DNA of 64,000 bases from Actinomycetota bacterium (GCA_030840335.1 JAUZFR010000188.1:1-64000), one strand, 5' to 3'. Positions 9,254 through 18,394 are shown, counted from the stretch's first letter. Program-made: numbers and translations. Notes: generated from the sequence alone by a model not told the origin.

Positions 9254-9276
9254 CACCTGTTAGATTAGTAACTAAA
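9250..9276. promoter_or_regulatory. Second copy of the CTAAC-N4-GTTAG operator
   Basis: CTAAC (9250-9254), ACCT, GTTAG (9259-9263) is followed by ATT, exactly as at 5150-5166. It overlaps the ATPase stop codon. A further small palindrome, TTAG-TAA-CTAA, follows at 9265-9275, so two repressor dimers might bind side by side. It sits about 55 bp upstream of the start at 9318, implying that this gene has its own promoter controlled with the ABC operon. Confidence 0.6.
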
Positions 9277-9317
9277 CGACTTCTAACGGAACAAAATGAC
9301 GACATGAAAGAGATTCG

Positions 9318-10346
9318 ATGAACGACGGAGCCCTTTTCCTCGCGGTCCTCCTGGCCTGCGCGGTCGAAGCAGTGGAAGCGACCACGATTGTCCTCGCAGC
9401 GGGAACCGCCCGAAGCTGGCGGTCGGCCCTGACTGGTGTCATCGCCGCACTCGTCGTGCTCGCCATCGCGGTCGGCGTTGCCGGCCCGGCGATCTCCCTG
9501 CTGCCGCTCGACGCACTGAGGCTCGTCGTGGGCGGCCTGCTGCTCGTGTTCGGCCTCCAGTGGATTCGCAAAGCTGTGCTTCGTGCGAGCGGGTACAAGC
9601 CTCTGCACGACGAAGAAATGATCTACAAGAAGCAGCTCGAAGAGGCGCGCAAGGCCAAGTCGACAGCCCGGCTGGGCGTTGACGACTGGTACGCCTTCAC
9701 CTTGTCGTTCAAGGGCGTCGTACTCGAAGGACTCGAGGTCGTCTTTATCGTCCTCACGTTCGGCACGAACCAGCACAACATCCCGCTCGCGGCGCTCGCT
9801 GCCGGGGTCGCAGTGGTAATCGTCGTCATCCTGGGGGTCGTCGTACGTGCGCCGCTCGCCCGGGTTCCCGAAAACACCCTGAAGTTCATTGTCGGAATCA
9901 TGCTCACCTCGTTCGGAATCTTCTGGGGTGCCGAAGGCGCGGGCGCGATCTGGCCGGGAGCGGACCTGGCCCTGCTGGTCATTGCACCGGCGATCGCCGT
10001 ATTCTCGCTCGCGATGGTTTGGGTGATGAGCGTTCGCCGCCGGTCTGCCGCATCGTCACCATCCGCCCCGGTGCGGCCGGCCGAGCCCGTCTCGACAGGC
10101 GGCGGAACGGCGACCATGACGCAGGTAGACACGAAGAAGCAGAACCTCGCTCTGGCTCGGCTCAAGGCGTTCGGCCTGTTCTGGTACGACTTCGTAATCG
10201 GTGACGACTGGCAGGTCGCGGCAGGTGTCGCGCTGGCGCTGGCCCTCACGTTCTGGATCAGCGCGGCCGCCGGGCTTAGCTGGATCCTGCTCCCGATTGC
10301 CGTCGTCATTCTGCTTCCGTACAGCGTTCGACGCGCGCTGCGCTAG
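9318..10346 (+). CDS. FTR1-like polytopic membrane protein (COG4280 type), putative metal transporter
   Basis: The 342-residue protein has about eight hydrophobic segments in two units. The first helix carries VEAVEATTIVLAAG and a later one LEGLEVVFIVLTFG. Both resemble the REGLE motif of FTR1/EfeU iron permeases, with the arginine replaced. A hydrophilic loop of about 35 residues follows the first unit (KPLHDEEMIYKKQLEEARKA). The protein belongs, by recollection, to an uncharacterised group (COG4280). Iron or another metal is inferred from the acidic motifs and from the operator shared with the iron-type ABC transporter. It converges on the ChrB-like gene 30 bp away. Confidence 0.6.
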   Translation: MNDGALFLAVLLACAVEAVEATTIVLAAGTARSWRSALTGVIAALVVLAIAVGVAGPAISLLPLDALRLVVGGLLLVFGLQWIRKAVLRASGYKPLHDEEMIYKKQLEEARKAKSTARLGVDDWYAFTLSFKGVVLEGLEVVFIVLTFGTNQHNIPLAALAAGVAVVIVVILGVVVRAPLARVPENTLKFIVGIMLTSFGIFWGAEGAGAIWPGADLALLVIAPAIAVFSLAMVWVMSVRRRSAASSPSAPVRPAEPVSTGGGTATMTQVDTKKQNLALARLKAFGLFWYDFVIGDDWQVAAGVALALALTFWISAAAGLSWILLPIAVVILLPYSVRRALR

Positions 10347-10376
10347 TCGCTTCGCCGCGTGCGGCGCGGGTCGACG

Positions 10377-10949
10377 TCAGTGGCCTTCGGGCTCCTCGGC
10401 GTAGACCCGCGAGGCGTAAGCCTCGAGGGCCTGCTCGCACTTCTTCAGGGCGGCTTCGGCCACGGTTCGACCAGGGGCGCCAAACTGATCGCGGGCGCGG
10501 ACCTTGTCGAACCAGTTCGCGAGCTTCGTGTAGTCGACCTCGTTCTCCTCAAGCTCGGCGTACGTGAAGTGCGACTTGACGTACTCCTTCTCGATCTCAG
10601 CGAGGAATCCCCCACATCGGTCGATAATCTCCTCGTACTCCTCAGCGCGGGCCGCCTGGAAGGTGTCGCGGATGTTCGACTCGCCCATCAGCACCGCACT
10701 CGCCATTAGTACGGCCGTGCCGGACATCTCCAGGATCTCGTGGCGAAGCTTGCGAAGCGCCCGTTCCGATTCCTTGCCCGCAGGGAGCGCGGCGACCGAG
10801 TTCTGCAGATAGATCGCGCCAAGAGCCTTCAGGCGGCGCCACACTGTCGCCCGCAGCCGAGTCGGCTCGGAAGGGATGCGGTAAACGAGCACCAGCCAAC
10901 CTTCCGGGGCCGCCTCCTGTGGCATCTCCCCTGACTGCTCCTGGCTCAC
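10377..10949 (-). CDS. ChrB N-terminal domain protein
   Basis: The 190-residue protein has the sequence LVLVYRIPSEPTRLRATVWR followed by RLKALGAIYLQNSVAALP, the hallmark of the ChrB N-terminal domain found in chromate-resistance regulators. The rest is helical and highly charged, with no membrane segment. The C-terminal ChrB domain is absent, so this is a short form. No chrA chromate transporter is near; instead it converges on the FTR1-like membrane protein. The start is a GTG whose AAGGAG is almost adjacent, so an internal start is possible. Its role here is unknown; metal or redox sensing is a guess. Confidence 0.7.
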   Translation of the reverse strand: MSQEQSGEMPQEAAPEGWLVLVYRIPSEPTRLRATVWRRLKALGAIYLQNSVAALPAGKESERALRKLRHEILEMSGTAVLMASAVLMGESNIRDTFQAARAEEYEEIIDRCGGFLAEIEKEYVKSHFTYAELEENEVDYTKLANWFDKVRARDQFGAPGRTVAEAALKKCEQALEAYASRVYAEEPEGH

Positions 10950-11153
10950 TCCTTGATCTTAGCGAGCGGTCCGCGGTCGACAGGGTTGCTCAAGACCGAA
11001 CATCGATGGGCGATCCCAACGACGAAATGTTTCGATAAATAGAATCGCGCTCCAGCTATTGACACAGCGCTAGGCTGGTCGAGCAGTCGATCAGAGCAAC
11101 TGGGAGCTCGCTTCCCGCAGCCCATACGCTTAACCAAACGCGAAGGAGCTGTC

Positions 11154-11627
11154 ATGCAGCAAGTCTGTCCATTCCTCTGGTTCGACGACAAAGCCGAGGA
11201 AGCCGTCAATCTTTACGTCTCGCTGTTCACAGACGCTCGGATTATCACGACCAATCGTTGGAACGCAGGAACGCCGTATCCGGAGGGCAGCATCATGTCG
11301 ATCGGATTCGAGCTCGACGGGCGGCCGTACCAGGCCTTCAACGGTGGGCCGGAGCATCCGTTCACCGACGCGATCTCGTTGTTCGTCAACGTCGAGACGC
11401 AGGCCGAGGTCGATGCGCTGTGGAACGGATTGACCGCCAACGGAGGCGAACCCGGACCGTGTGGTTGGTTGCGGGACCCATACGGCCTGTCGTGGCAAAT
11501 CATCCCGACCACGCTCGTTGAGCTCATGGCTGACCCGGATCCGGGGCGGTCGTCGCGAGCCGTCGAGGCAATGATGAGCATGGGAAAGATCGACATCGCG
11601 ACCCTGCATGCGGCCGCAGACGGATAG
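11154..11627 (+). CDS. VOC-family protein (PhnB / 3-demethylubiquinone methyltransferase-like fold)
   Basis: The 157-residue protein starts QQVCPFLWFDDKAEEAVNLY and has GPCGWLRDPYGLSWQIIPT, the diagnostic segments of the PhnB-like branch of the vicinal oxygen chelate superfamily. This branch was once annotated as 3-demethylubiquinone-9 3-methyltransferase, but its members are mostly uncharacterised. The FELDGRPYQAFNGGP segment is also typical. The start is ATG with AAGGAG a few bases upstream. The gene stands alone after a 204-bp region that contains a small CGAAA-TG-TTTCG palindrome at 11023-11034. Confidence 0.85.
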   Translation: MQQVCPFLWFDDKAEEAVNLYVSLFTDARIITTNRWNAGTPYPEGSIMSIGFELDGRPYQAFNGGPEHPFTDAISLFVNVETQAEVDALWNGLTANGGEPGPCGWLRDPYGLSWQIIPTTLVELMADPDPGRSSRAVEAMMSMGKIDIATLHAAADG

Positions 11628-11669
11628 CGCGCGGCGCACAAAACTAATAGCAACATTGAATGGAGAAAA

Positions 11670-12650
11670 GTGCTCAGAGTCGGAATCCTCGGCGCGGCGG
11701 GTATCGCTCCCGCCGCGATCATTCGCCCCGCGAACAGGCGATCGGATGTCGTCATTACCGCTGTCGCGTCACGAAGCGAATCGGCTGCGTCCCAGTACGC
11801 GTCGACGTGGTCGATCGAGCGAGCCTACGGCGACTACCGAGCGCTGTTGGCCGACCCGGAGGTCGACCTCGTGTACAACGCCCTTCCGCCGTCTGGGCAC
11901 GCCGAGTGGTCGATTGCGGCGCTCGAGGCCGGCAAAGACGTGCTGTGTGAGAAGCCTTTCGCGATGAACGCGAAGCAGGCGAGACGGATGCGTGCCTCGG
12001 CCGACGAGACCGGCAGGCGACTGATCGAGGCGTTCCACGACCGCTATCACCCGCTGAGCCACGAACTCGATGTCATCAAGGCGTCCGGTCGGCTCGGCGA
12101 CATCCTGTCGCTTGAGGCGAATTTCCTGGCGACCAATAGCTACGATCCGAAAAGCCTTCGCCATGACCCCGCGCTCGGCGGGGGCGCGCTAATGGACCTC
12201 GGCTGCTATCCGGTTCATTGGGTTCGCGCGTTCATGGGTGCCGAGCCGACCGTGACATCCGCGGAGGCAGTGCTTAACCCGAGCGGCGCGGACATGAACA
12301 TGGACGCATCCCTGCTTTTCCCGTCGGGGGCGACAGCACGCGTCCGGTGCGCCATGGATTACGAGGGCGCCATGGTCAACTCGCTGGACATCGTCGGCAC
12401 GCGCGGAACGCTGCATGTCGACAATCCGGTCTTCCCGTCGAGGGGGCACTACATTCGCGAGGAGGTCGACGGCATTGTTCGCGAGTTGACCGTCCGTGGC
12501 GCGACGTCCTACGACCACCAGCTGGATGCGATCGTTGCCGGGCTCGAAAGCGGCGCGCCGCTGCTCACCGAGGGAGAGGATTCGGTCGCGAACATGACCG
12601 TGATCGATGGGATCTATGCCGCGGCGGGGATGAGTCTCGACTTCGATTAA
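11670..12650 (+). CDS. Gfo/Idh/MocA-family oxidoreductase
   Basis: The 326-residue enzyme has an N-terminal Rossmann domain (VGILGAAGIAPAAIIRPANR), the family EKP motif in DVLCEKPFAMNAKQA, and the active-site region GGGALMDLGCYPVHWVRAFMG. It probably reduces or oxidises a sugar or cyclitol hydroxyl with NAD(P). The start is GTG with TGGAGAA upstream. It is followed after 59 bp by a GMC oxidoreductase, so the pair may act on the same carbohydrate, for example through a keto-sugar intermediate. The substrate is not visible from sequence. Confidence 0.85.
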   Translation: MLRVGILGAAGIAPAAIIRPANRRSDVVITAVASRSESAASQYASTWSIERAYGDYRALLADPEVDLVYNALPPSGHAEWSIAALEAGKDVLCEKPFAMNAKQARRMRASADETGRRLIEAFHDRYHPLSHELDVIKASGRLGDILSLEANFLATNSYDPKSLRHDPALGGGALMDLGCYPVHWVRAFMGAEPTVTSAEAVLNPSGADMNMDASLLFPSGATARVRCAMDYEGAMVNSLDIVGTRGTLHVDNPVFPSRGHYIREEVDGIVRELTVRGATSYDHQLDAIVAGLESGAPLLTEGEDSVANMTVIDGIYAAAGMSLDFD

Positions 12651-12709
12651 CCGAAGCTGAGGGGATCGTAGGATGTGACCACGCTGCAATCGATGGAGTT
12701 GGAGACGGT

Positions 12710-14800
12710 GTGACGCACGGCTTGAGCAGTTTCAGTGCGAGCGAAGTCGAGACGCTGCGCGCACTGGTCGACACGGTGATCCCCGCCGACGAGTGGCCGG
12801 GTGGCTGGGATGGCGGCGTGAAGCGCCTGCTGTCCGAACACGGAAACGACTTTCTCCAGAATGGGGTCGCAATTCTTGCGACCGCGATCGCTGCCGCCGA
12901 TTCGGCCTCATCACACCGGCACGGAGTCTCCTTCGTCGAGCTGTCGGATGCCGATCGCACCGCGCTGCTGGCGAGTCTCGTCGCCGGCGAGGCAGTACCG
13001 GGGGCGAGGATCTGGCCTGCGCAGGATGTGGATGCCGCCCGCCCGCTGTCGTCGCTGATCACGATCGCCTACCAGGGCTTCTACGCTGGCACCCGCGAAC
13101 CTTCTGGCTGGAAGATGATCGGCTATTCCGCAGTGCCCGAGGGCGTGACCCCCGTGGACTCCGCGCCGCCGTCGGGGATCGCTCCGTCGCAGCTGAAGGA
13201 GCACTATGACGTCATCGTGATCGGCGCCGGCGGAGGTGGCGGGGTCGCCGCCGCCGAGCTTGCGCGTCGTGGCCAGAGCGTACTGCTGGTCGAGCGATCC
13301 GTGCCGATGCGAGACAGCGAGCTGCGCGGTAACCACCTGCAAGACAAGCGCACCGCCAACTACGACATCGTCGCGGGTCCGCACGCGGGCAATCCGCGGG
13401 TGTTCGAGCACGAGGACGGCTCGACCGAGATCCTCCGCGGCGAAGACAACGCACTCAAGTACGGCGTGACCGCGATGACGCTGGGCGGTGGCACGCGCGT
13501 GTGGCAGGGCATGTCGTGGCGATTTTGGGAGCAGGACTTCAACATGGCCACGGTCTATGGCAAGCCCGAGGGAAGCACCCTCGCCGACTGGCCCATCGAC
13601 TACGCCGACCTCGCCGAGTACTACGACCGCGTCGAGTGGGAACTGGGCGTCTCGGGCGACGCTCACAGTCCGGTCGGGCTCGCGACGCCGCGCATCCGGG
13701 ACTACCCGATGCCCGCGTTGCCAACTGACATCACTCGCGAAGCGTTCAGCGCGGCCGCCGGTCGTCTCGGCTGGCAGACCTCGCCGATTCCGTTCTCCAT
13801 CAACAGCGTCCCGCGCGAAGGCCGTGCCGCCTGCGTGCGCTGCTCACAGTGCATCGGCGCCTCGTGCCCGGTGAACGCCAAGAACGGAACCCACAACACC
13901 TTCATTCCGCGGGCGATCGCGACCGGCAACTGTGACCTGCTCATGTCGACGCAGGTGCTCGCAATCGAACATGACGGTCGCGGTACGGCGAGCGGCGTGC
14001 GGTTGATGACGGACATCCTTGGTGAGCCCACGCCACGCCGGGTCGGCGCGGATCGCATAGTCGTGACCGCCGGCGCAGTCGAGACTCCCAGACTGCTGCT
14101 TGCTTCCGGGCTGGGCAACGACTGGGTGGGGCGCAATCACCACTCCCACGGTCTCGGTCTCGCTATCGCCACGAACGCTCCCGACGTGAAGACCTTCCAG
14201 GGCCCAGGTCATTCGGTCGCGACGATCGATCACATGCACCACAACGGCGAGGCGTACGGGGGTGGAGTGCTGTTCGATTTCTCGCCGCCATTCCCGGTCG
14301 AGAAGGCCGACATGGGGCGTTCGCTCGCTCCCGCGCCCTTCGGTGCAATCCACAAGAAGTGGATGCGCGACTCACCCACACTCCCTGGTGCGATGTCGAT
14401 GGTGCAGGAGGTGCCGCACGAGGCGACGCGCATCACCATCGACTCCCAGGTGAAGGACCGCTTCGGAATGCCGGCGGCGCGCCTCACCGGTCGGGTGCAC
14501 GCCGCCACCGTCGAATCGGTCACCTACATGACCGACGCCGCGACCGTTTGGATGAAGGAGATCGGCGGCACCGACATCATCCGTGTAGAGGGTTTCGGAA
14601 GCTTCCAGGGCTCCGAGCATTCCGCGGGCACGGCGCGCATGGGCGACGACCCGGCACTCGCGGCGACGGATGCGCGCGGACTGCTCTATGGCACATCGAA
14701 CGTCTATGTTGCCGACGCGTCACTGCATCCGACAAACGGCGGTTTCAACCCCGCGCTCACCGTCATGGCGAACGCGATGCGCATCGCCACCCTCATCTAA
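12710..14800 (+). CDS. Fused gluconate 2-dehydrogenase subunit 3 / GMC oxidoreductase
   Basis: The 696-residue protein joins two domains. Residues 1 to about 155 resemble gluconate 2-dehydrogenase subunit 3 (VETLRALVDTVIPADEWPGG; IAYQGFYAG). Residues about 165-696 are a GMC-type FAD enzyme: YDVIVIGAGGGGGVAAAELA for FAD binding, four cysteines in CVRCSQCIGASC, and the C-terminal HSAGTARMG and HPTNGGFNPALTVMANAMR motifs. In glucoside 3-dehydrogenases and gluconate dehydrogenases these are separate subunits, so this is a natural fusion. No Tat signal is visible, suggesting a cytoplasmic enzyme. The start is GTG with GGAGTTGGAG upstream. It probably oxidises a sugar, glycoside or sugar acid. Confidence 0.8.
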   Translation: MTHGLSSFSASEVETLRALVDTVIPADEWPGGWDGGVKRLLSEHGNDFLQNGVAILATAIAAADSASSHRHGVSFVELSDADRTALLASLVAGEAVPGARIWPAQDVDAARPLSSLITIAYQGFYAGTREPSGWKMIGYSAVPEGVTPVDSAPPSGIAPSQLKEHYDVIVIGAGGGGGVAAAELARRGQSVLLVERSVPMRDSELRGNHLQDKRTANYDIVAGPHAGNPRVFEHEDGSTEILRGEDNALKYGVTAMTLGGGTRVWQGMSWRFWEQDFNMATVYGKPEGSTLADWPIDYADLAEYYDRVEWELGVSGDAHSPVGLATPRIRDYPMPALPTDITREAFSAAAGRLGWQTSPIPFSINSVPREGRAACVRCSQCIGASCPVNAKNGTHNTFIPRAIATGNCDLLMSTQVLAIEHDGRGTASGVRLMTDILGEPTPRRVGADRIVVTAGAVETPRLLLASGLGNDWVGRNHHSHGLGLAIATNAPDVKTFQGPGHSVATIDHMHHNGEAYGGGVLFDFSPPFPVEKADMGRSLAPAPFGAIHKKWMRDSPTLPGAMSMVQEVPHEATRITIDSQVKDRFGMPAARLTGRVHAATVESVTYMTDAATVWMKEIGGTDIIRVEGFGSFQGSEHSAGTARMGDDPALAATDARGLLYGTSNVYVADASLHPTNGGFNPALTVMANAMRIATLI

Positions 14801-14809
14801 CATCCCGCG

Positions 14810-15484
14810 CTAGTAGGTCGCGCGGCCGCCGCTGATGTCGTAGACGGCACCCGTCGAGAAGCTGCACTCCTCGGAGGCCAGCCAGCTAACCAGGGCAGCG
14901 ACCTCGTGCGCCTGGCCCAGCCGGCCCATCGGGATCTTGCTGATCATGTAGCTGAGCATCTCGGGAGTGTTCGAGGCGTTCATCGGTGTCTCGATCACGG
15001 CCGGGGCAATCGCGTTGACCAGAATGCCGGTTTCGGCGAGTTCCTTGCCAAGCGACTTGGTGAGCCCGATCACCGCGGCCTTCGAAGCCGAATAGGCGCT
15101 CAGGTTCGGGTTGCCCTCTTTGCCGGCGATGCTCGCCATGTTGACGATTCGGCCCCAGCCCTTGTCCTTCATGCCCGGGATGACCGCGCGGCACAGGTTG
15201 AAGACGCCGTTCGCATTGACGCTGAACGTCTTCTGCCACTCCGCGTCGGTGATTTCCCAGAGCGGCTTGTTGGGTCCGACGATTCCGGCGCTGTTGATGA
15301 GGATGTCGACCGGTCCGATCGCGGCGACCGCTTCGTTGACCGATGCCGAGTCGCTCACATCGACGGTGTAGTCCGCGCCCGGCGCGAGATCGAGTGTGAC
15401 CACGGTGATGCCCTGGTCCCGAAGGCGAGAGACGCAGGCCTCGCCGAGACCGCTCTGGCCGCCCGTGACGATTGCTTTCTTCAT
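14810..15484 (-). CDS. Short-chain dehydrogenase, possible 2-keto-3-deoxy sugar acid dehydrogenase
   Basis: The 224-residue SDR has the cofactor motif TGGQSGLGEA, the catalytic Ser in NMASIAGKEGNPN and the YSASK (Tyr-x3-Lys) pair; an acidic residue after beta-2 (LDLAPGAD) favours NAD. It is only 15 bp downstream of the FAD/Fe-S dehydrogenase gene and belongs to the island with an IlvD/Edd dehydratase and an FAH hydrolase. In the characterised non-phosphorylative L-fucose and L-rhamnose pathways an SDR oxidises 2-keto-3-deoxy sugar acid at C4. That role is inferred here from context. Confidence 0.8.
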   Translation of the reverse strand: MKKAIVTGGQSGLGEACVSRLRDQGITVVTLDLAPGADYTVDVSDSASVNEAVAAIGPVDILINSAGIVGPNKPLWEITDAEWQKTFSVNANGVFNLCRAVIPGMKDKGWGRIVNMASIAGKEGNPNLSAYSASKAAVIGLTKSLGKELAETGILVNAIAPAVIETPMNASNTPEMLSYMISKIPMGRLGQAHEVAALVSWLASEECSFSTGAVYDISGGRATY

Positions 15485-15499
15485 GTGTTGTTCGCCGTT

Positions 15500-18394
15500 C
15501 TATTGAAGGGGAGTCGCGTCGGGCGACCTGCGGGACGCGCCATCGAGCAACTCGAGGATGTGCTGGTAGTCGTGTCCGGTCGCGCGAGTCATCCCGATTT
15601 CGCAGGTGCGGTTGCAGGAGGCGTACGCGTCGAACGTCTGACCAGCAAGATTGTCTGCTTCGCCGTGGGTCGCGCTCGCCGTGAGCTCCGGATGCAGCAT
15701 CCCCCGATCGCCGGCGAATGCGCAGCAGCCCCAGTCATCCGGAATCGTGACGGACGAGGCGACCGCACCGGCGAGAAGGCTGAGGTTCTGATTGGAGCCG
15801 GCTCTTGTACTCGAGCAGGTCGGATGCAGCGCGAGCGTCTCGAGTTCGGCATCGACCACAATGCGCGGCAGGATGCGTTCCGCCGCGAAGTCGACCGCAT
15901 CCACGATTCGCATCGCCGAATACTCCCGCGGCCGTCGGGCGACCGCGTCCTCAAGGGCGTGCACGAGCCCCTCGGAGCATGATGAGTTGTCGCACACGAT
16001 CGGGAGCTCGCCGTGCCGTGATGCCTCCCAGAGCGAATCGACCGTCTTGTCGACCATCTCGTGGTAGCCGTCGACCATACCCTTGGACTTCCACGGTGTT
16101 CCGCAGCACAGGCTGCCAATGCCACTCGGCCGAACGATTTCGACGTCGGCTTTGCGAGCGAGCGATTCAAATGACGCGGCGACACCGGCGCTTCCGGCGG
16201 ACGTGCCGAACATCGTCCCAACGCACGCCTGGAAGTACACGATCTCGGCGTGCTCCGGAACCGTTTTGGAGGCCTTCTCGCGGCGCGCCCCGCCCTTCGG
16301 AAGGTCGGGTGACCACATCGGAACGGTGTCCTCGCCGAGCACACGTCGCGCGAGCTTGTTCGGCCCCTGCAACACCGCGGGCGGCACGACTGACGCGATC
16401 GTCAGAGCCACCGATGCTACTTCGGTCAAGGGCTGCCACGCTTTACCGGCGGCTTTCCACCCGGCGTTTGCAACGGCTCCGACCGACTCTCCGCGCAACC
16501 GGCGAACGAGGTCGCCCGTGTTGATGAACACCGGGCACGCGGTCTGGCACATTCCGTCGACCGCGCAGGTATCGACAACGTCGTATTCCTGCGCCTCGCT
16601 CAGCTCACGCACGAGTGCGGTGTCGCCAACCTGTTGGGCCGCCGCAATGGCGCGGCGCACCACGATTCGCTGGCGCGGAGTGGTGGTCAGATCCTTGCTC
16701 GGGCAGACGGGTTCGCAGTACCCGCACTCGACACAGCGATCCACTTCTTCCTCGACGGTCGGCGTCGACTTGAGATGGCGAAGGTGCAGCTCCGGGTCTG
16801 CGGTGAGCACCGCATCCGGATTGAGGATGCCCGCGGGGTCGAAGGCGGACTTGATCGCGAGCATGATCCCGTGCAGTTCGGTGCCGAACTGGCGCTGCAC
16901 GAACGGTGCCATGATGCGACCGGTACCGTGCTCGGCCTTAAGTGAGCCGCCCGCGCCGAGAACGACGTCGACCATGTCTTCGGTGAAGGCGCGGTAGCGT
17001 GCGACGTGGGTTGCGTCCTCGAAGTTCTCGTTGAGGAGGAAATGGATGTTGCCGTCCTTTGCGTGACCGAAGATGACCGCGTCGTCATAGCCGTGGATCG
17101 CGAACAGCCGCTGGAGTGCGGCGCAGGTCTCGGAGAGCTGCGCGACGGGAACGGCGATGTCTTCGAGCAGGGCGGTCGTTCCCGACGGACGCGCTCCGGC
17201 GATCGCGGCATAGAGTCCCTTGCGCAAGTGCCACAACGCAGCGCGGATGACCGGATCCGAAGTCAGCACTGACGGCGTCGACGTCACCATCCGCGCGAAC
17301 AGTGCCTCGGCGCCCTCGACGAGGGGAGCGAGTTCGTCGTCGGTGGCCGCCTGGTATTCGACCAGCAGTGCGGCATGGTTCACGAACTCCAGTTCGGGAA
17401 GACTGCCGATCGAGGTCGGATCCTGCTGCACGACGCGCAGGGACGCCGCATCCAGCAGTTCAATGGTCGCGGGACTCGTCGTGATGATGTCGGTCAGCGC
17501 ATCCGTCGCCTCGTGCAGCGTGTCGAAGACGAGGAAGGCAGTCGCGACCTTTCGGAGCAGCGGAACGGTTGCAAAGGTCGCCTCGGCAATGAAGCCGAGC
17601 GTGCCTTCGCTGCCGACGAGCAGATGGGTCAGAATCTCGACCGGTGAATCGTGATCGACAAGGGAGTTCAGCCCATAGCCCATCGTGTTCTTGATTTGGT
17701 ACTGGCGTACGACCTCATCACGCATCGCGGGCGACGCGCGCACCCGGTCGCGCAGGTCGCCGAGCGCTGTCCATAGCCGGGGCTCGGTTGCCCGCAGCTT
17801 TTCGTCAGAGTCGCTCTCGCTGGAGTCGACGATGGTGCCGCTGGGCAGCACGATCACCGCGCTCTCAAGAGTGCGGTAGGTGTTCTGGGTGATGCCGCAC
17901 GCCATCCCGCTCGAGTTGTTCGCGATGACACCGCCGATCGTGCAGGCGATCTCGCTGGCAGGATCGGGTCCGAGTTTGCGCCCGAATCTCAGCAGGCGGG
18001 CATTTACCTGTCGAACCGTCGCACCCGGCTGCACGCGCACCCGCAGTCCGTCGTCGAGAACCGTGATCCTGCGGAAGTTCTTGCGTGTGTCTACGAGGAT
18101 GTGGTCGGTGGACGCCTGCCCCGACAGGCTCGTGCCACCGGAGCGGAAGGTGAGCCGCTCGCCACCGCCCGTGGCGTAGGCGAACAGCTTCGCGATCTCC
18201 TCCGCGCTGCTCGGCGTGACGACGGCACTCGGCGTCAGCAGGTAGTGCGACGCGTCAACGGCCGCGGTGACCCGATCGAACGCGGCCGTGGTCACAGCGC
18301 CGTCACGCGGCAGGGCGGATCGGAGTAGCTCACCGAGCGATTTCGTATCGACCGAACCGAGATCGCTTCGCGAGCTGATGTCAGTGAGACTCAC
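15500..18394 (-). CDS. FAD-linked / 4Fe-4S 2-hydroxyacid (D-lactate type) dehydrogenase
   Basis: The 964-residue protein has three parts. The N-terminal FAD_binding_4 domain has FRSGGTSLSGQAS and GVIANNSSGM. A central FAD-oxidase C domain contains FGHAKDGNIHF. The C-terminal Fe-S region has CVECGYCEPVCPSKDL and CAVDGMCQTACPV, then CCG-type segments SLCCGTPWKSKG, HPTCSSTR and GCCAFAGDRG. This layout matches large D-lactate or D-2-hydroxyglutarate dehydrogenases that pass electrons to the respiratory chain. GTG at 18394 was chosen because it overlaps the dehydratase stop by 14 bp. In this cluster it would re-oxidise lactate released by the FAH hydrolase. Confidence 0.82.
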   Translation of the reverse strand: MSLTDISSRSDLGSVDTKSLGELLRSALPRDGAVTTAAFDRVTAAVDASHYLLTPSAVVTPSSAEEIAKLFAYATGGGERLTFRSGGTSLSGQASTDHILVDTRKNFRRITVLDDGLRVRVQPGATVRQVNARLLRFGRKLGPDPASEIACTIGGVIANNSSGMACGITQNTYRTLESAVIVLPSGTIVDSSESDSDEKLRATEPRLWTALGDLRDRVRASPAMRDEVVRQYQIKNTMGYGLNSLVDHDSPVEILTHLLVGSEGTLGFIAEATFATVPLLRKVATAFLVFDTLHEATDALTDIITTSPATIELLDAASLRVVQQDPTSIGSLPELEFVNHAALLVEYQAATDDELAPLVEGAEALFARMVTSTPSVLTSDPVIRAALWHLRKGLYAAIAGARPSGTTALLEDIAVPVAQLSETCAALQRLFAIHGYDDAVIFGHAKDGNIHFLLNENFEDATHVARYRAFTEDMVDVVLGAGGSLKAEHGTGRIMAPFVQRQFGTELHGIMLAIKSAFDPAGILNPDAVLTADPELHLRHLKSTPTVEEEVDRCVECGYCEPVCPSKDLTTTPRQRIVVRRAIAAAQQVGDTALVRELSEAQEYDVVDTCAVDGMCQTACPVFINTGDLVRRLRGESVGAVANAGWKAAGKAWQPLTEVASVALTIASVVPPAVLQGPNKLARRVLGEDTVPMWSPDLPKGGARREKASKTVPEHAEIVYFQACVGTMFGTSAGSAGVAASFESLARKADVEIVRPSGIGSLCCGTPWKSKGMVDGYHEMVDKTVDSLWEASRHGELPIVCDNSSCSEGLVHALEDAVARRPREYSAMRIVDAVDFAAERILPRIVVDAELETLALHPTCSSTRAGSNQNLSLLAGAVASSVTIPDDWGCCAFAGDRGMLHPELTASATHGEADNLAGQTFDAYASCNRTCEIGMTRATGHDYQHILELLDGASRRSPDATPLQ

